Positions 17,866 through 30,233 are shown, counted from the first letter of the stretch. The stretch is DNA of 64,000 nt from Flavicella marina (GCF_009193215.1 NZ_VYVA01000002.1:310001-374000), one strand, 5' to 3'. The notes: generated by a model from the letters alone, not told the origin. A program made the numbers and translations.

Positions 17866-19170
17866 TTATTTGATTCGTTCAACTTTACCAACCAAGAATA
17901 TATAAGATAATGCAGCTAGAAGTGTGAGCGAACTAATGAAAATTAAAGCAGGCTCAAAATTACCGTCGCTAACTAAGTAACCTATTGCAGTGGGTACAAT
18001 CATGGCAGATAATCCTCCAACGAAATTAAATGTACCTCCAGTCAATCCGATTAATTCTTTAGGGGCAATCAATGAAACAAATACCCATGTTATGGAAGCC
18101 AAACCGTTTCCAAAGAAGGCCACTGACATAAAGAAAGTAACCCAAAATGGATTGTCGGTATAATTTGCCCCAACAATACAAGTTGAAAGTAGCAAACCTA
18201 CTACAACAGGAGTCTTTCGAGCGATATCAACTGATACATTTTTTTTTGCCATATAATCTGATATAAATCCAGAAAATAAGACTCCAAAAAAAGCAAAAAT
18301 AAAGGGTACAGAAGCGGTAAAACCTGATTGTAAAAAATTCATCCCCTTATAATCAATTAAATATTTAGGAAACCAAGTTAAAAAAAACATGAGCGTGGCA
18401 CCTAGACCAAATTGACCAAGGTAGATACCCCATAACTTTCTTTTGGTCAACACTTTTTTTAAATTTTTCCATTCAAATTTGACTGTATCTTTCTGTTTAT
18501 TTGATGTTGTATCATTAACAAGTGCACCACCATTTTTTATGTATAAAAGTTCTGCTTCATTGATTTTGGTAGAATCTGATGGATCTCTATAAAAGAACAT
18601 CCAAATGACTCCCCAAACCATTCCAATTCCACCAGTAATGTAAAATAAAGCGCGCCATCCCAAGTAATGCTCAATAGAAATTAATGCAGGAGTTAAAAAT
18701 GCCAAACCGATAAATTGCCCCGATGTATATGTGGCAATAGCACCCGCTCTTTCATTATCTGGAAACCATTTTGTAATGATGCGGTTGTTTAATGGGTAAG
18801 ATGGTGCTTCAAACAATCCAATGAATATTCGAAGTACAAGGAGTATAATGAAACTATAGATGAAACCTTGTAATACGGTTGCTATGGACCAAGTTATCAG
18901 ACAGAAACTATAGAAATATCGAATATTTAATTTGTCAGCTAAATACCCACCTGGAATTTGAGAGAGGGCATAAGCAAGTCCAAATGCCGAGAAGAGATAA
19001 CCCACTTGAATTGTGGTAAGTCCCAATTCTTCACTAATAAATGAAGCACCTACAGAAATATTACTTCTGTCCATATAATTAATTACCACATTGATAAAAA
19101 CTGCTGCTAAGATTGTATACCTAGCTTTTGTAGGTTTGATATTTTCAGTCATTTTATTTGATTTTACCAT
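17866..19170 (-). CDS. MFS transporter, anion:cation symporter type (sugar acid uptake)
   Basis: A 434-residue protein with twelve hydrophobic helices. The N-terminal half carries NVVINYMDRSNISVG and RIFIGLFEAPSYPLNNRI, signatures of the ACS group that imports hexuronates, galactonate or similar organic anions. Its start codon overlaps the end of the dehydratase gene by 7 bp, so the two are translationally coupled. An alternative ATG at 19152 exists. The neighbouring sugar-acid dehydratase supports uptake of an aldonate or uronate. Confidence 0.87.
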   Translation of the reverse strand: MVKSNKMTENIKPTKARYTILAAVFINVVINYMDRSNISVGASFISEELGLTTIQVGYLFSAFGLAYALSQIPGGYLADKLNIRYFYSFCLITWSIATVLQGFIYSFIILLVLRIFIGLFEAPSYPLNNRIITKWFPDNERAGAIATYTSGQFIGLAFLTPALISIEHYLGWRALFYITGGIGMVWGVIWMFFYRDPSDSTKINEAELLYIKNGGALVNDTTSNKQKDTVKFEWKNLKKVLTKRKLWGIYLGQFGLGATLMFFLTWFPKYLIDYKGMNFLQSGFTASVPFIFAFFGVLFSGFISDYMAKKNVSVDIARKTPVVVGLLLSTCIVGANYTDNPFWVTFFMSVAFFGNGLASITWVFVSLIAPKELIGLTGGTFNFVGGLSAMIVPTAIGYLVSDGNFEPALIFISSLTLLAALSYIFLVGKVERIK

Positions 19171-20312
19171 TCTGCAATACTTCCGTCTTCATGTCTCCAC
19201 ACTTCATTTCTCCAATTATGTCCGGTTTTAGCCATTTCACGAACATAATCTTCGTCAACTTCGATTCCCAAACCAGGTCCTTTGGGAATATCTGCATAGC
19301 CATCTTTGTATTCAAAGACAGATCTATCTTTGATGTATTTTAACAAATCATCTTCACCACCATAATGAATGCCTAAACTTTGTTCTTGAATGAAAGCATT
19401 GTAACAAGATGTATCGATTTGAAAACAAGATGCCAATGCTATTGGTCCTAGGGGACAATGCGGTGCCGCTGCCACATCAAAGGCTTCTGCCATTGAGAGA
19501 ATTTTTTTACACTCGGTAATACCACCTGCATGTGATAAATCTGGTTGAATAATATCGATAGTTCCGTTAGAAAGAATTTCTTTGAACTGCCATCTGCTAA
19601 ACATTCTTTCTCCTGTAGCCAATGGAATAGAAGTGACATTAGCTATTTCTCTCAAGGCTTCATTGTTTTCTGGAGTCACAGGCTCTTCTATGAATATTGG
19701 TTTGTATTGTTCTAATTCTTTGGCCATTATTTTAGCCATTGGCTTGTGTAACCTTCCATGAAAGTCAATACCGAAATCTAAATCATAACCAACAGCGTCT
19801 CGCAAACCAGCGACACGTTCTAATACCTTGTCGATTTTTTTGTAGGAATCAATAAATTGAGCTTGGTCTGTTCCAATTATTTTCACTGTTTGAAATCCAC
19901 TTTGTTTCGCTTTTAACGCAGCTGCTCCCATCTCTTTTCCATTGTCTCCATAGATCCAAGAATATACTTTTATTTTATCTCTTGTTTTACCACCCAATAG
20001 GTCGTAGATAGGAGCGTTGTAGTATTTTCCTTTGATGTCCCATAAAGCTTGGTCAATACCAGATAAAGCGCTCATAAATACAGGACCGCCACGATAAAAA
20101 CCTCCTCGATATAAAGTGTTCCAATGGTCTTCAATAGGTAAGGGGTCTTTACCAATTAACGTCTCCATAAGTTCTTCAACAGCCTTTGCTGTGGTATCCG
20201 TTTTCCCTTCTACAATAGGTTCTCCCCAACCTACAATTCCTTGATCTGTTTCAATTTTAAGAAATAGCCACCTAGGTGGAACTTTGAATAATTCAAAACT
20301 TATAATTTTCAT
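19164..20312 (-). CDS. galactonate dehydratase-like enolase superfamily enzyme
   Basis: A 382-residue mandelate-racemase/enolase superfamily protein closest in pattern to D-galactonate dehydratase (DgoD). It has an N-terminal capping domain (KVPPRWLFLKIETDQG) and RGGFYRGGPVFMSALSGID. The barrel carries metal ligands in DFGIDFHGRLHKP, FIEEPVTPEN and ATGERMFSRW, and a catalytic His in APHCPLGPIALAS. It would dehydrate a sugar acid to the 2-keto-3-deoxy form. The operon order sulfatase-dehydratase-MFS fits breakdown of a sulfated or acidic algal sugar. The exact acid needs assay. Confidence 0.83.
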   Translation of the reverse strand: MKIISFELFKVPPRWLFLKIETDQGIVGWGEPIVEGKTDTTAKAVEELMETLIGKDPLPIEDHWNTLYRGGFYRGGPVFMSALSGIDQALWDIKGKYYNAPIYDLLGGKTRDKIKVYSWIYGDNGKEMGAAALKAKQSGFQTVKIIGTDQAQFIDSYKKIDKVLERVAGLRDAVGYDLDFGIDFHGRLHKPMAKIMAKELEQYKPIFIEEPVTPENNEALREIANVTSIPLATGERMFSRWQFKEILSNGTIDIIQPDLSHAGGITECKKILSMAEAFDVAAAPHCPLGPIALASCFQIDTSCYNAFIQEQSLGIHYGGEDDLLKYIKDRSVFEYKDGYADIPKGPGLGIEVDEDYVREMAKTGHNWRNEVWRHEDGSIAEW

Positions 20313-20328
20313 GGGTAATGGTGTTAGA

Positions 20329-22110
20329 TTAATTTAATTTGGTAATGTTTACGAATAATGGTCCTTCTGCTAATCTCTCTATTTTTAGATAGGCATGCAA
20401 GTTCCCGCTGCTTTTTGGAAGTGCTATTTTTTCAAAAGTGATTTTCTTCTGTCCTGCTTTTACTGGTTGTTTTAAATGGATATCATTGTATTTGAAATGA
20501 GCCATTCCATCTTTTGTAATTTCAGGTAAATCATAAGAAATGGTGTAGTTCCCTTTTTCAGTTGTGACACGCCAATGACCAAGTTTGTTGTCTTCAATTA
20601 CATGTGCACCACCATAGTCAAATCGTGAGATGACTCTTGGTCCACCCCAATCAAAACGAGAAAGAATTACATTTGGCTGAGCATTTGTACCAATACAAAT
20701 GCGTTGAATCCCTTTCGCTTCTCTTTCTTCTGTGGTTGTATCGAACCAATTTTCATAGGCTTCCAGCATCGTTTCTACGATATCCGGATGTTTGTCAGCG
20801 ATGTTAATTCGTTCACTTGGATCATTTTCTAAGTCATATAACTCTAAATTTTCTAAAACGTTTTTTAGTTGAAAATCTGTAGGTTGATGTACAATACCAT
20901 GAGGGAAGTTATGAGGACTAACTAACTTGTACTTCTGACTTCGAGCTGCAAAATGCATGTATTTGAAGGGAGTTGGTCCATAGTGCATTTGTGTAAAAAA
21001 TATTCTGTCATCAAGTGTAGTTACTTTGTTTTCCCATAAAGGGAGTAAAGATGTACCGTCTAATTGAATTTCTTTTGGAGTCTCAATTTGACATGCATCC
21101 AATAGTGTTGGCATTACATCAATAATAGCTCCCATAGTTTTTGATGTTTGTCCCTTCTTAATTTTATTGGGCCAGCTTACATAAAACGGCACGCGAATTC
21201 CACAGTCATATACACTTGTTTTGGTTCCTCGTAAATTCGCAACCCATCTCCCAGGGTACGCATCGTTTTTAGTTCTTCGATGTCTTGGGCCATTGTCTGA
21301 TAAGAAAATAACAATGGTGTTTTTATCAAGTTTCAGTTTTTTCAAAGTTTTTAAGACTCTTCCTACATTTTCGTCGATATTGTCGATCATACCATAGGTA
21401 AGCGCATTGTCTTCATGCAAGCCAATTTGTCGGTAAGGTTCTGCTCTGAACTCAGGAACTTGTAACGGAAAATGAGGCAAATTTGTAGAAAGAAAAGCAA
21501 AGAATGGTTGCGTTTTGTTTTCGTTTATAAAATTGATCGTGGCATCTGTAAAGATATCATCACAATACCCTTGGTATTTTTTTGAAACATTATTATGTTC
21601 TAAAACAGGATTAAAATATGTATTCCCAGCCGGACCTGCAGCTTGACCTATTCCTCCTCCTTTGTGAACCAACGCTTCTTGAAAACCTTGATCTGTTGGA
21701 CGCATAGGGAAATGATCGCCTAAATGCCATTTACCAAATATCCCGGTTTGGTATCCGTTGCTGCTTAAAATTTCTGCTAACGTAATTTCAGAACTGTTCA
21801 TAAAATGGTCGACTTGTGTAACAGCAGTAACACCAGTTCTATATGGATACCTACCTGTCATTAAACTAGCACGAGAGGCTGAACAATTGGGTGAGGCTAC
21901 AAAATGTGACATTTCTAAACCTAGCTTTCCAATTTTTTCAATGTTTGGTGTTTTTAAATAAGGGTTACCATGTGCACCAATATCACCATATCCCTGATCG
22001 TCAGACATCATAATAATGATGTTAGGTCTATCGTTTTGTGCTAGTATTCCTTCGCCATAAAAAAAAGCAGCAGCAAAGGTTAAAGTGATAATTAAAGATG
22101 TAATTTTCAT
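20329..22110 (-). CDS. exported S1-type sulfatase
   Basis: A 593-residue arylsulfatase-like enzyme. A signal peptide covers about 1-24. Metal-binding Asp37-Asp38 lie in MMSDDQGYGDIG. Cys76 lies in NCSASRASLMTGR, the C-x-A/P-S-R motif in which Cys is oxidised to formylglycine by a separate maturase. Further conserved parts are GKWHLGD and FLSDNGPRHRR. The C-terminal 120 residues form an extra beta region. It acts in the periplasm or at the surface, removing sulfate from a sugar. No maturase gene is in the window. It lies 16 bp upstream of the dehydratase, in one operon with it and the transporter. Confidence 0.88.
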   Translation of the reverse strand: MKITSLIITLTFAAAFFYGEGILAQNDRPNIIIMMSDDQGYGDIGAHGNPYLKTPNIEKIGKLGLEMSHFVASPNCSASRASLMTGRYPYRTGVTAVTQVDHFMNSSEITLAEILSSNGYQTGIFGKWHLGDHFPMRPTDQGFQEALVHKGGGIGQAAGPAGNTYFNPVLEHNNVSKKYQGYCDDIFTDATINFINENKTQPFFAFLSTNLPHFPLQVPEFRAEPYRQIGLHEDNALTYGMIDNIDENVGRVLKTLKKLKLDKNTIVIFLSDNGPRHRRTKNDAYPGRWVANLRGTKTSVYDCGIRVPFYVSWPNKIKKGQTSKTMGAIIDVMPTLLDACQIETPKEIQLDGTSLLPLWENKVTTLDDRIFFTQMHYGPTPFKYMHFAARSQKYKLVSPHNFPHGIVHQPTDFQLKNVLENLELYDLENDPSERINIADKHPDIVETMLEAYENWFDTTTEEREAKGIQRICIGTNAQPNVILSRFDWGGPRVISRFDYGGAHVIEDNKLGHWRVTTEKGNYTISYDLPEITKDGMAHFKYNDIHLKQPVKAGQKKITFEKIALPKSSGNLHAYLKIERLAEGPLFVNITKLN

Positions 22111-22296
22111 GAGTGCTCTAATTTTTTTTAAAATTAGAACTTTAGAACTGACAAAAATTAACTGAAATTATCTGATGTGACTCGATATTACCATCTTTTT
22201 GTGAATAAATGGAATAAGGAGGCAATATTGAATAGTTATATTGTTTTTTACTGAATATGGAGTATATCTTTATTATATGAAGTGTTTTTAGTACGT

Positions 22297-22791
22297 TTAT
22301 TTTAGTACTTTTAATTCTTTATGGTAAGTTTCAATTCTAGCGTAGGCGGTTCCGTCAACTAATAATATAATGGTTAACATGGCAATGGTGGTAATACAAA
22401 TTGCCCTCCAGATCGGTGCTCCCGTGAATAACAGTGTTATGGCTGCTAAACAAATTAGAATAGGAATTACTTTGAAAACAACAGCATATTCTTTTAAAGT
22501 ACTTTCTGTTCTTTCTATTTCAGATTTATAAAACGAATTTTCATTTGTTTGGTGTGCTTTTTTAAATTGTGTAATCCTTGATTTGTTAGTGTAAAACAAA
22601 CCTAACCCAATTGTCATGAGTAATAGCCCAGCTACTAAAGTAGGTAGGACATAAGCTTTTGCTAAATCTGTTTTTCCTAATTGCCAGAAGCCGCTACTTG
22701 CAATTAAAAAGAGAATGGCAAATAAAATAAAAAAACGTGTTGAGAAGACTTCAGATTTTGCCCATTCTGTAGCGAGTTTTAATAGTTCCAT
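22297..22791 (-). CDS. hypothetical four-helix membrane protein
   Basis: A 164-residue protein with four hydrophobic helices in two pairs (about 18-35, 48-68, 105-122, 125-145). A charged central loop (KKAHQTNENSFYKSEIE) separates the pairs. No family is recognised with certainty. It starts 4 bp after the AraC gene and belongs to the SDR-AraC operon. Confidence 0.7.
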   Translation of the reverse strand: MELLKLATEWAKSEVFSTRFFILFAILFLIASSGFWQLGKTDLAKAYVLPTLVAGLLLMTIGLGLFYTNKSRITQFKKAHQTNENSFYKSEIERTESTLKEYAVVFKVIPILICLAAITLLFTGAPIWRAICITTIAMLTIILLVDGTAYARIETYHKELKVLK

Positions 22792-22795
22792 ATGT

Positions 22796-23707
22796 TTAAT
22801 TTTGTTTGAATTTTTCTCTGTATTCGGTTGGAGTTATATGTTCAACTTTTTTAAATAATCGTGAAAAGTAAGGCGGGTATTCAAAGCCTAAATCATAGGC
22901 TACATCAGCAATACTTTTATCGGGATGTAATAAAAAACTTTTTGCTTTATTTATAATGTGTAGTTGCAAATGTTCGGTAGTCGTTTTACCAGTTTCTTTT
23001 TTTAACGTATCACTTAAATATCTTTGAGATACAGCCATTTTTTTTGCAATTTTTTCAATAGTAGGAATGCCATTTTCTTGCAATTGATTTGAATCAAAAT
23101 ATGCAGATAGATTTCTGTTGAATTTTTCTAAAAGGATAGTCGATATTTCTTTCCTATTTAAAAACTGTCTTTCGTAGAAACGATTTGCATACTTTAATAA
23201 GGTATCGAGATGAGAGATAATAATCTCTTTACTAAAACCATCTTGATTGTTTAGGTATTCAATTTCTATGTTCTTAACAATTGATTCTAATTGTAGTTCT
23301 TCTTTGGGAGATAAATGTAAAGATTCATTTACTGAATAGGAAAAGAAACTGTATTTTTTAATCTGAGTATCTAATGCAGTTCCTTTTAAAAAATCTTCAT
23401 GAAAATTTATTGAAAACCCTTTTTGATCGTAAATAACAGATTCGTCCCATTGTAGCGTTTGTCTTGGAGCAATAAAAATTAATGCACCATTTGCAAAATC
23501 GTATTGGGTACGACCATAATTTAAATTTCCTTTGATTATTTTTTTTAAACTAATCGAATAACAGTCATTAGTAATAGGAGGTGAGCTTTTAATAGGGCAT
23601 GGTAGAAAACCATTTTCTTTCGAGGAAAAAATGCTTAACATTGGATGCTCAGGAGCAGGAAGCTCGAGATATTCAAGATAAGAAGATAAGGATTTAAAGT
23701 GTTTCAT
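22796..23707 (-). CDS. AraC-family transcriptional regulator
   Basis: A 303-residue protein. The N-terminal cupin-like effector region contains GALIFIAPRQTLQWDE. The C-terminal AraC DNA-binding domain (about 205-300) has KKMAVSQRYLSDTLKKETG and the signature SIADVAYDLGFEYPPYFSRLFK ending in TPTEYREKF. It lies between an SDR gene (10 bp) and a membrane-protein gene (4 bp) and probably regulates this operon. The ligand is unknown. Confidence 0.87.
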   Translation of the reverse strand: MKHFKSLSSYLEYLELPAPEHPMLSIFSSKENGFLPCPIKSSPPITNDCYSISLKKIIKGNLNYGRTQYDFANGALIFIAPRQTLQWDESVIYDQKGFSINFHEDFLKGTALDTQIKKYSFFSYSVNESLHLSPKEELQLESIVKNIEIEYLNNQDGFSKEIIISHLDTLLKYANRFYERQFLNRKEISTILLEKFNRNLSAYFDSNQLQENGIPTIEKIAKKMAVSQRYLSDTLKKETGKTTTEHLQLHIINKAKSFLLHPDKSIADVAYDLGFEYPPYFSRLFKKVEHITPTEYREKFKQN

Positions 23708-23717
23708 GGTTACTATA

Positions 23718-24668
23718 TTAAAAATTCCATTGAATACCTGTTTCTTTTTCCGATAGCTCCCAAAGTTTTTTTGATATGGTTTTGTCTGTTGCGTGAGGTT
23801 TTAATGTATGTGCACCAACAGGGCCTGTCCAATTATTTCTACCTGTAGGGCCATAAAAACCTTTTTCGTCTAATTCAGGTTCAGTTGCACACATTAATTG
23901 TGGGTAAGCTCCTCTCTCTGCAGATTGTGTAAGTGGTGATAATTTCATTAAATTGAAGATGAACTTCATCATAAAACTACCGCTTGAATTGATAAGATTT
24001 GTTCGTGATGATCCAGGATGACAAGCATATGCTTTGACTTTAGAGTTGTGTGCTTCTTTTAGTCTGTCTTGTAGTTCGTATATTGACATGATTTGTGCTA
24101 ACTTACTTTGACTATAGGCATTATTTGGAGTATAACCTTCGTTCCAATTCAAATCATCAAATTTGATGGTTTTAATTCCCATATCATAGCCAAGACTTCC
24201 AACGGTAACAATTCTTCCATTTGATTTCTCAATAAGTGGAAATAACAAAGCTTGTAATGTGAAATTACCGAAGAAATTTGTTCCCATTTGACTTTCCCAA
24301 CCATCAACAGTTAAAACTTGATTAGGTACTTGCGCTATAGCTGCATTGCAAATTAACGCATCTATTTGTGGGATTGTTTTTAATATTTCCTTAGCTGCAT
24401 TTTTTACGGATTCTTGTTCTGCTAAATCCATTTTTATATTGACTACCTCTATTGCATTTCCAAGTACGTTTTTCAAAGATTCAATTGTGTTTTCTGCCTT
24501 TTTAAGGTTTCTATTAAGCATTACCACTTTTGCTCCTTTTGACAACAGTATTCTTGAAGCTTCATATCCGGTTCCGCTTGTAGTACCTGTAACCACAAAC
24601 ACTTTTCCTTTTAAGTTTTTTATTCTGTCAGGAGTCCATCCCTTTTTACCAAATTGTGTGTGTTTCAT
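23718..24668 (-). CDS. short-chain dehydrogenase/reductase
   Basis: A 316-residue classical-type SDR. NAD(P) binding is shown by VTGTTSGTGYEASR, with CNAAIAQ in the third strand. The active site is the Tyr/Lys pair in YSQSKLAQ. The overall shape (RIKNLKGKVFVVTG start, extended C-terminus with SAERGAYPQL) resembles the retinol dehydrogenase/protochlorophyllide reductase-like subgroup. The substrate is unknown. It is the first gene of the SDR-AraC-membrane protein operon. Confidence 0.87.
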   Translation of the reverse strand: MKHTQFGKKGWTPDRIKNLKGKVFVVTGTTSGTGYEASRILLSKGAKVVMLNRNLKKAENTIESLKNVLGNAIEVVNIKMDLAEQESVKNAAKEILKTIPQIDALICNAAIAQVPNQVLTVDGWESQMGTNFFGNFTLQALLFPLIEKSNGRIVTVGSLGYDMGIKTIKFDDLNWNEGYTPNNAYSQSKLAQIMSIYELQDRLKEAHNSKVKAYACHPGSSRTNLINSSGSFMMKFIFNLMKLSPLTQSAERGAYPQLMCATEPELDEKGFYGPTGRNNWTGPVGAHTLKPHATDKTISKKLWELSEKETGIQWNF

Positions 24669-24819
24669 GACGTCTATTTGTTTGAATTATTTAGTAATAC
24701 AAAGGTAGACCTCATTGGTACTTACATTGTTATACAATATTTCAAAAGTCGTATACTTTTTGGTATATCATTGTTTTGTTGTAGTGATTTTGCTTGGTTA
24801 CTTAAATAGTAATCCAAGC

Positions 24820-24840
24820 AAAAAGCACGCAACGCTTTTT
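24820..24840. terminator. terminator downstream of katG
   Basis: AAAAAGC (24820-24826) pairs with GCTTTTT (24834-24840), a short hairpin that can end transcription from either side. A longer imperfect hairpin (24790-24821) immediately follows in the katG direction. The katG stop is 22 bp upstream. Confidence 0.45.
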
Positions 24841-24861
24841 GATTTCAATTTTATAATTGTT

Positions 24862-27030
<2,169 letters not shown>

Positions 27031-27280
27031 TCAATGTTTTTTGATAATTAGCGTGAGGTACTTTATTTCTGTCGTTGTTATCTAAAAATAAATACCTATT
27101 CATTTTTGAAAGTAATTTACAAAATAATACGTTATTAATTTATTATCAAGACGATATGTTATTTAGTGATGTTTTAAAGAAAAATGAAAAGTCAGTTTTG
27201 AATTTTAAGTAAATTGAACTGATTGTTTTTTGTTAGGGGATTAATAGAATGATTTATTGAATTTAAAAAAAGAATACAAA

Positions 27281-30190
27281 TTATCTTTCTAAAGCATTGA
27301 AGTTGGCAACTTCTTTTAAGAATACATCCAATTCTGATCTGTTAAAATAGGTTCCTTTTAGCATCACACCTTCTATGCTTTTCGTGTTTTTTATATCTTT
27401 TAATGGGTTGTGATTTAACAAAACCAGATTTGCATTTTTACCAGTTGTGATAGTCCCTTCCATAGATATGGTGTTTAAATACCTAGCGGCATTCACTGTA
27501 CTTGCTTTTAATATTTCATAAGGAGTTAAGCCAGAATCTTGTAAATATTCAAATTCTTTGTGTATAGAGAATCCAGGTACAACCATTCCAAAAGTATCAC
27601 TTCCTGTTAGAAGAGGAACCTCATGCTCATTTAAAATTTTTGTGAATTTTTTCATCCAATCATAAAAGTTCTGAAAAAATATATCTGAGTCTATACCTAC
27701 GATTTGTATGTCTTTTAGTTGTACCCGATAATGGTTCTTTTCAGTAAGGTATTTTTGATATTCACCACGTGTTAGATAATTTGATTCTGGATGTTTTTGT
27801 AAAGCTTCGAATTTTTGATCATCAAAGTATTGCAGAATCATTTCGAAAATAACCAAAGTGGGGGCAACGTATATTCCGCTTTCTTTGATTTGTTTTGCAG
27901 CATTGTTCAAGTACTTTTTGTCGTGGATAAGTATTTTAGAATTTTCAAAATTATCAACATTTTCGTAAACATTGCCCTCTTGAAAAATGTAAATAAATTC
28001 TTCTACATGTTCGATAGATTTCATTCTTAATGAGTATTCTAAAGGAAGATTATGCTGTCCATGACCAATCACAGTTACATTGTGTTTGAATGCTTCATCC
28101 AATAGTTTTAAATAATTTTCTTTTGGAATGTCGACACCGTCACCAATTTTTAAAAAGTCATATTCTTTTTGTTGATGTTCTTTTACAATACGCTCTATAG
28201 CGTCGAATGTTTTTAATTCGTCATAGCTTAAGTAAGGACCAGTTGTAAAGTAATTTGGACCTAAAATGCCTCCGTTTTTTGTTTTTTCTCTTATGCTTAC
28301 ATGGTCTTGACCACCGTATTCAGCCATATTTCTTGCGGTAGTGATACCATTGGCAAGTAATAATTTGAATTCATTTTCGATTGGACTTTTTGTGTCTCTC
28401 CAATGATAGTGCATTTCTGATAAACCAGGAATAAGGTATTTTCCTGTACCGTCAATACTAGTAGTAGCCTTGTATGCTATTGCATTGGTGCTAGGACTGA
28501 TACTAATAATTTTCCCGTCAATAACTACTACATTTTGGTCTTTTAAAACCTTGTTTTCAGTCATCGGGATAACATTCACGTGCTCGAATACTACGATGTT
28601 TTTGCTGTTGTTTAACCAATGTTTTCTAGTTTCTAATTGGAGTTCAGAGGCGTTTTCATTTGCAATGACCTTATCATCTAATAAAACGAGTCCAACCATG
28701 TCTAGATAGTTTTGGTAGGGGATAGGTGTGCTTCCTTCTAAATAATTTGTAAAGAAATTTCCTATCGATGGATAGGTCAATTTTGTAATCTCTTCTAAAA
28801 GGTCGTCATCGTTAAAAGGAGTTTCTTTTCCGTATGTGTCGGATAATGCTTTCATCAAAGTTAATAAGCTTTTTTCGCCTTTACTTTCTTTACGAATTAA
28901 GATATCTAAACACATTCCAATAAGTGCTCCTTTTTGATATACGTTTGGGTAATTTTTACTGTAAGGTTCATGAAGAATATTTTCACTCATCAAAGTAGTA
29001 CTCATCGTATCATCGTACTTTTTTGAACGCTTTATTTTTTTTGATAGAATACTGTAAAATTTTTCTTCAGTAACGAGTCCTTGGTCTACTTGAAATAGTT
29101 TAGCAAAATATTCAGTTACACCCTCGTACAGCCACAAATGCTTAGAAAAACTCGGATTGTGGTAATTGAAATTATGGATGTCTTCTGAGTGAATACTAAG
29201 TGGAGTTATCGTATGAAAAAACTCATGAGAAATAAAGTATTTTAAGTCGTCAAATAATTCGTCTTTTGGAGTGTTTTCAGGCATAACCATTACGGTTGAT
29301 GTATGGTGCTCTAAAGCTCCGTAGTCCTCTGGATTTATTTCTTTTCCATCAAAAAAGTAAATTTGGATGTCGTATCTCGAAGTAGTACTACCATAGTCTT
29401 TCAAGTAGTTGATTTGAGCTTTCATAGTGTTTTCTACTACGTTTCTTATTTCTTTAGCGGTATATTTTTTGTTCGGTGAATAAGAGCTGATTACAATTTC
29501 TATATCATGGATAGTGAATTTTTCAATATCAATGTGGCCATACATGATTGGGTTGTCTACTACTTCGAAATACCTTGATGCTGAGAAATTGGTAATGGTT
29601 GTTTTACTTTTGTAATCAATAGAACTAGATGCTACTTTTAAACCAGTAGAGAACTTATAACTATCTGGGGCACTAATTTTTATGTTGTATTTGTTGTTTT
29701 CTAAATTTTCGAAATATCCGATAAAACCATGAAGGTTTAACACGTAATTGTCAGGATCAATGTTTGTTCCTGCAGGGAACTGAGGTATATTTTTAAACTC
29801 ACCTTCTTTTAAATCGAAAGTGTCTTGAATATAATAAGTGATTTTTGACAGTTTACTCGCTTTGTTTATTTGCCATGAATTGATGTCTTTTTTAGAAACA
29901 TCAAGTTCTTTTCCTTTTTTATCGTATGCTTTAAATTCATGTACGAACCTTCCAAAATCACTGATAGCATAGGTGCCTTGAACCACTTTTGGAAGTCTAT
30001 ATATTATAGATTTGCTATCTAGATTTTGGATGTATAAGGTAACCGGAACCAAATCGTTTTTTACTTTGGTTAAATCTAGTGCTACAGTAATTGTTGGCGT
30101 TGTTTCTTTTTTTAATTCCTCTGCTTTTGAAATAGAAATATTTAGAAAACAGACTAAGAGAATAAGGGGTTGTAAAAGAGATTTCATCAT
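27281..30190 (-). CDS. M61 metallopeptidase fused to an amidohydrolase
   Basis: A 969-residue exported protein with a signal peptide at 1-22. Residues about 30-525 are an M61 glycyl-aminopeptidase-like domain. The zinc motif HEFFH is near 320, and a downstream Glu lies in LWLYEGVTEYF near 350. Residues about 530-969 form an amidohydrolase (imidazolonepropionase-like) domain. Its PGLSEMHYHW near 595 carries the HxH pair, a metal or His site is in IGHGQHN, and the catalytic Asp is in LLTGSDTFG near 865. The usual C-terminal PDZ of M61 is missing; the second enzyme takes its place. Two hydrolases in one periplasmic chain suggest sequential peptide/amide degradation. The frame is continuous, so this is not an assembly join of two frames. 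Confidence 0.82.
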   Translation of the reverse strand: MMKSLLQPLILLVCFLNISISKAEELKKETTPTITVALDLTKVKNDLVPVTLYIQNLDSKSIIYRLPKVVQGTYAISDFGRFVHEFKAYDKKGKELDVSKKDINSWQINKASKLSKITYYIQDTFDLKEGEFKNIPQFPAGTNIDPDNYVLNLHGFIGYFENLENNKYNIKISAPDSYKFSTGLKVASSSIDYKSKTTITNFSASRYFEVVDNPIMYGHIDIEKFTIHDIEIVISSYSPNKKYTAKEIRNVVENTMKAQINYLKDYGSTTSRYDIQIYFFDGKEINPEDYGALEHHTSTVMVMPENTPKDELFDDLKYFISHEFFHTITPLSIHSEDIHNFNYHNPSFSKHLWLYEGVTEYFAKLFQVDQGLVTEEKFYSILSKKIKRSKKYDDTMSTTLMSENILHEPYSKNYPNVYQKGALIGMCLDILIRKESKGEKSLLTLMKALSDTYGKETPFNDDDLLEEITKLTYPSIGNFFTNYLEGSTPIPYQNYLDMVGLVLLDDKVIANENASELQLETRKHWLNNSKNIVVFEHVNVIPMTENKVLKDQNVVVIDGKIISISPSTNAIAYKATTSIDGTGKYLIPGLSEMHYHWRDTKSPIENEFKLLLANGITTARNMAEYGGQDHVSIREKTKNGGILGPNYFTTGPYLSYDELKTFDAIERIVKEHQQKEYDFLKIGDGVDIPKENYLKLLDEAFKHNVTVIGHGQHNLPLEYSLRMKSIEHVEEFIYIFQEGNVYENVDNFENSKILIHDKKYLNNAAKQIKESGIYVAPTLVIFEMILQYFDDQKFEALQKHPESNYLTRGEYQKYLTEKNHYRVQLKDIQIVGIDSDIFFQNFYDWMKKFTKILNEHEVPLLTGSDTFGMVVPGFSIHKEFEYLQDSGLTPYEILKASTVNAARYLNTISMEGTITTGKNANLVLLNHNPLKDIKNTKSIEGVMLKGTYFNRSELDVFLKEVANFNALER

Positions 30191-30233
30191 TGAAGTTTAT
30201 TGTTTGAGAATAATTTAGCAAAGGTCTATTTTA

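Noticed and set aside
24790-24821. Long hairpin between katG and the SDR gene as a regulatory RNA
   Set aside because: It is imperfect, has no U-tract in either direction and no nearby promoter. It more likely belongs to the termination region of katG.
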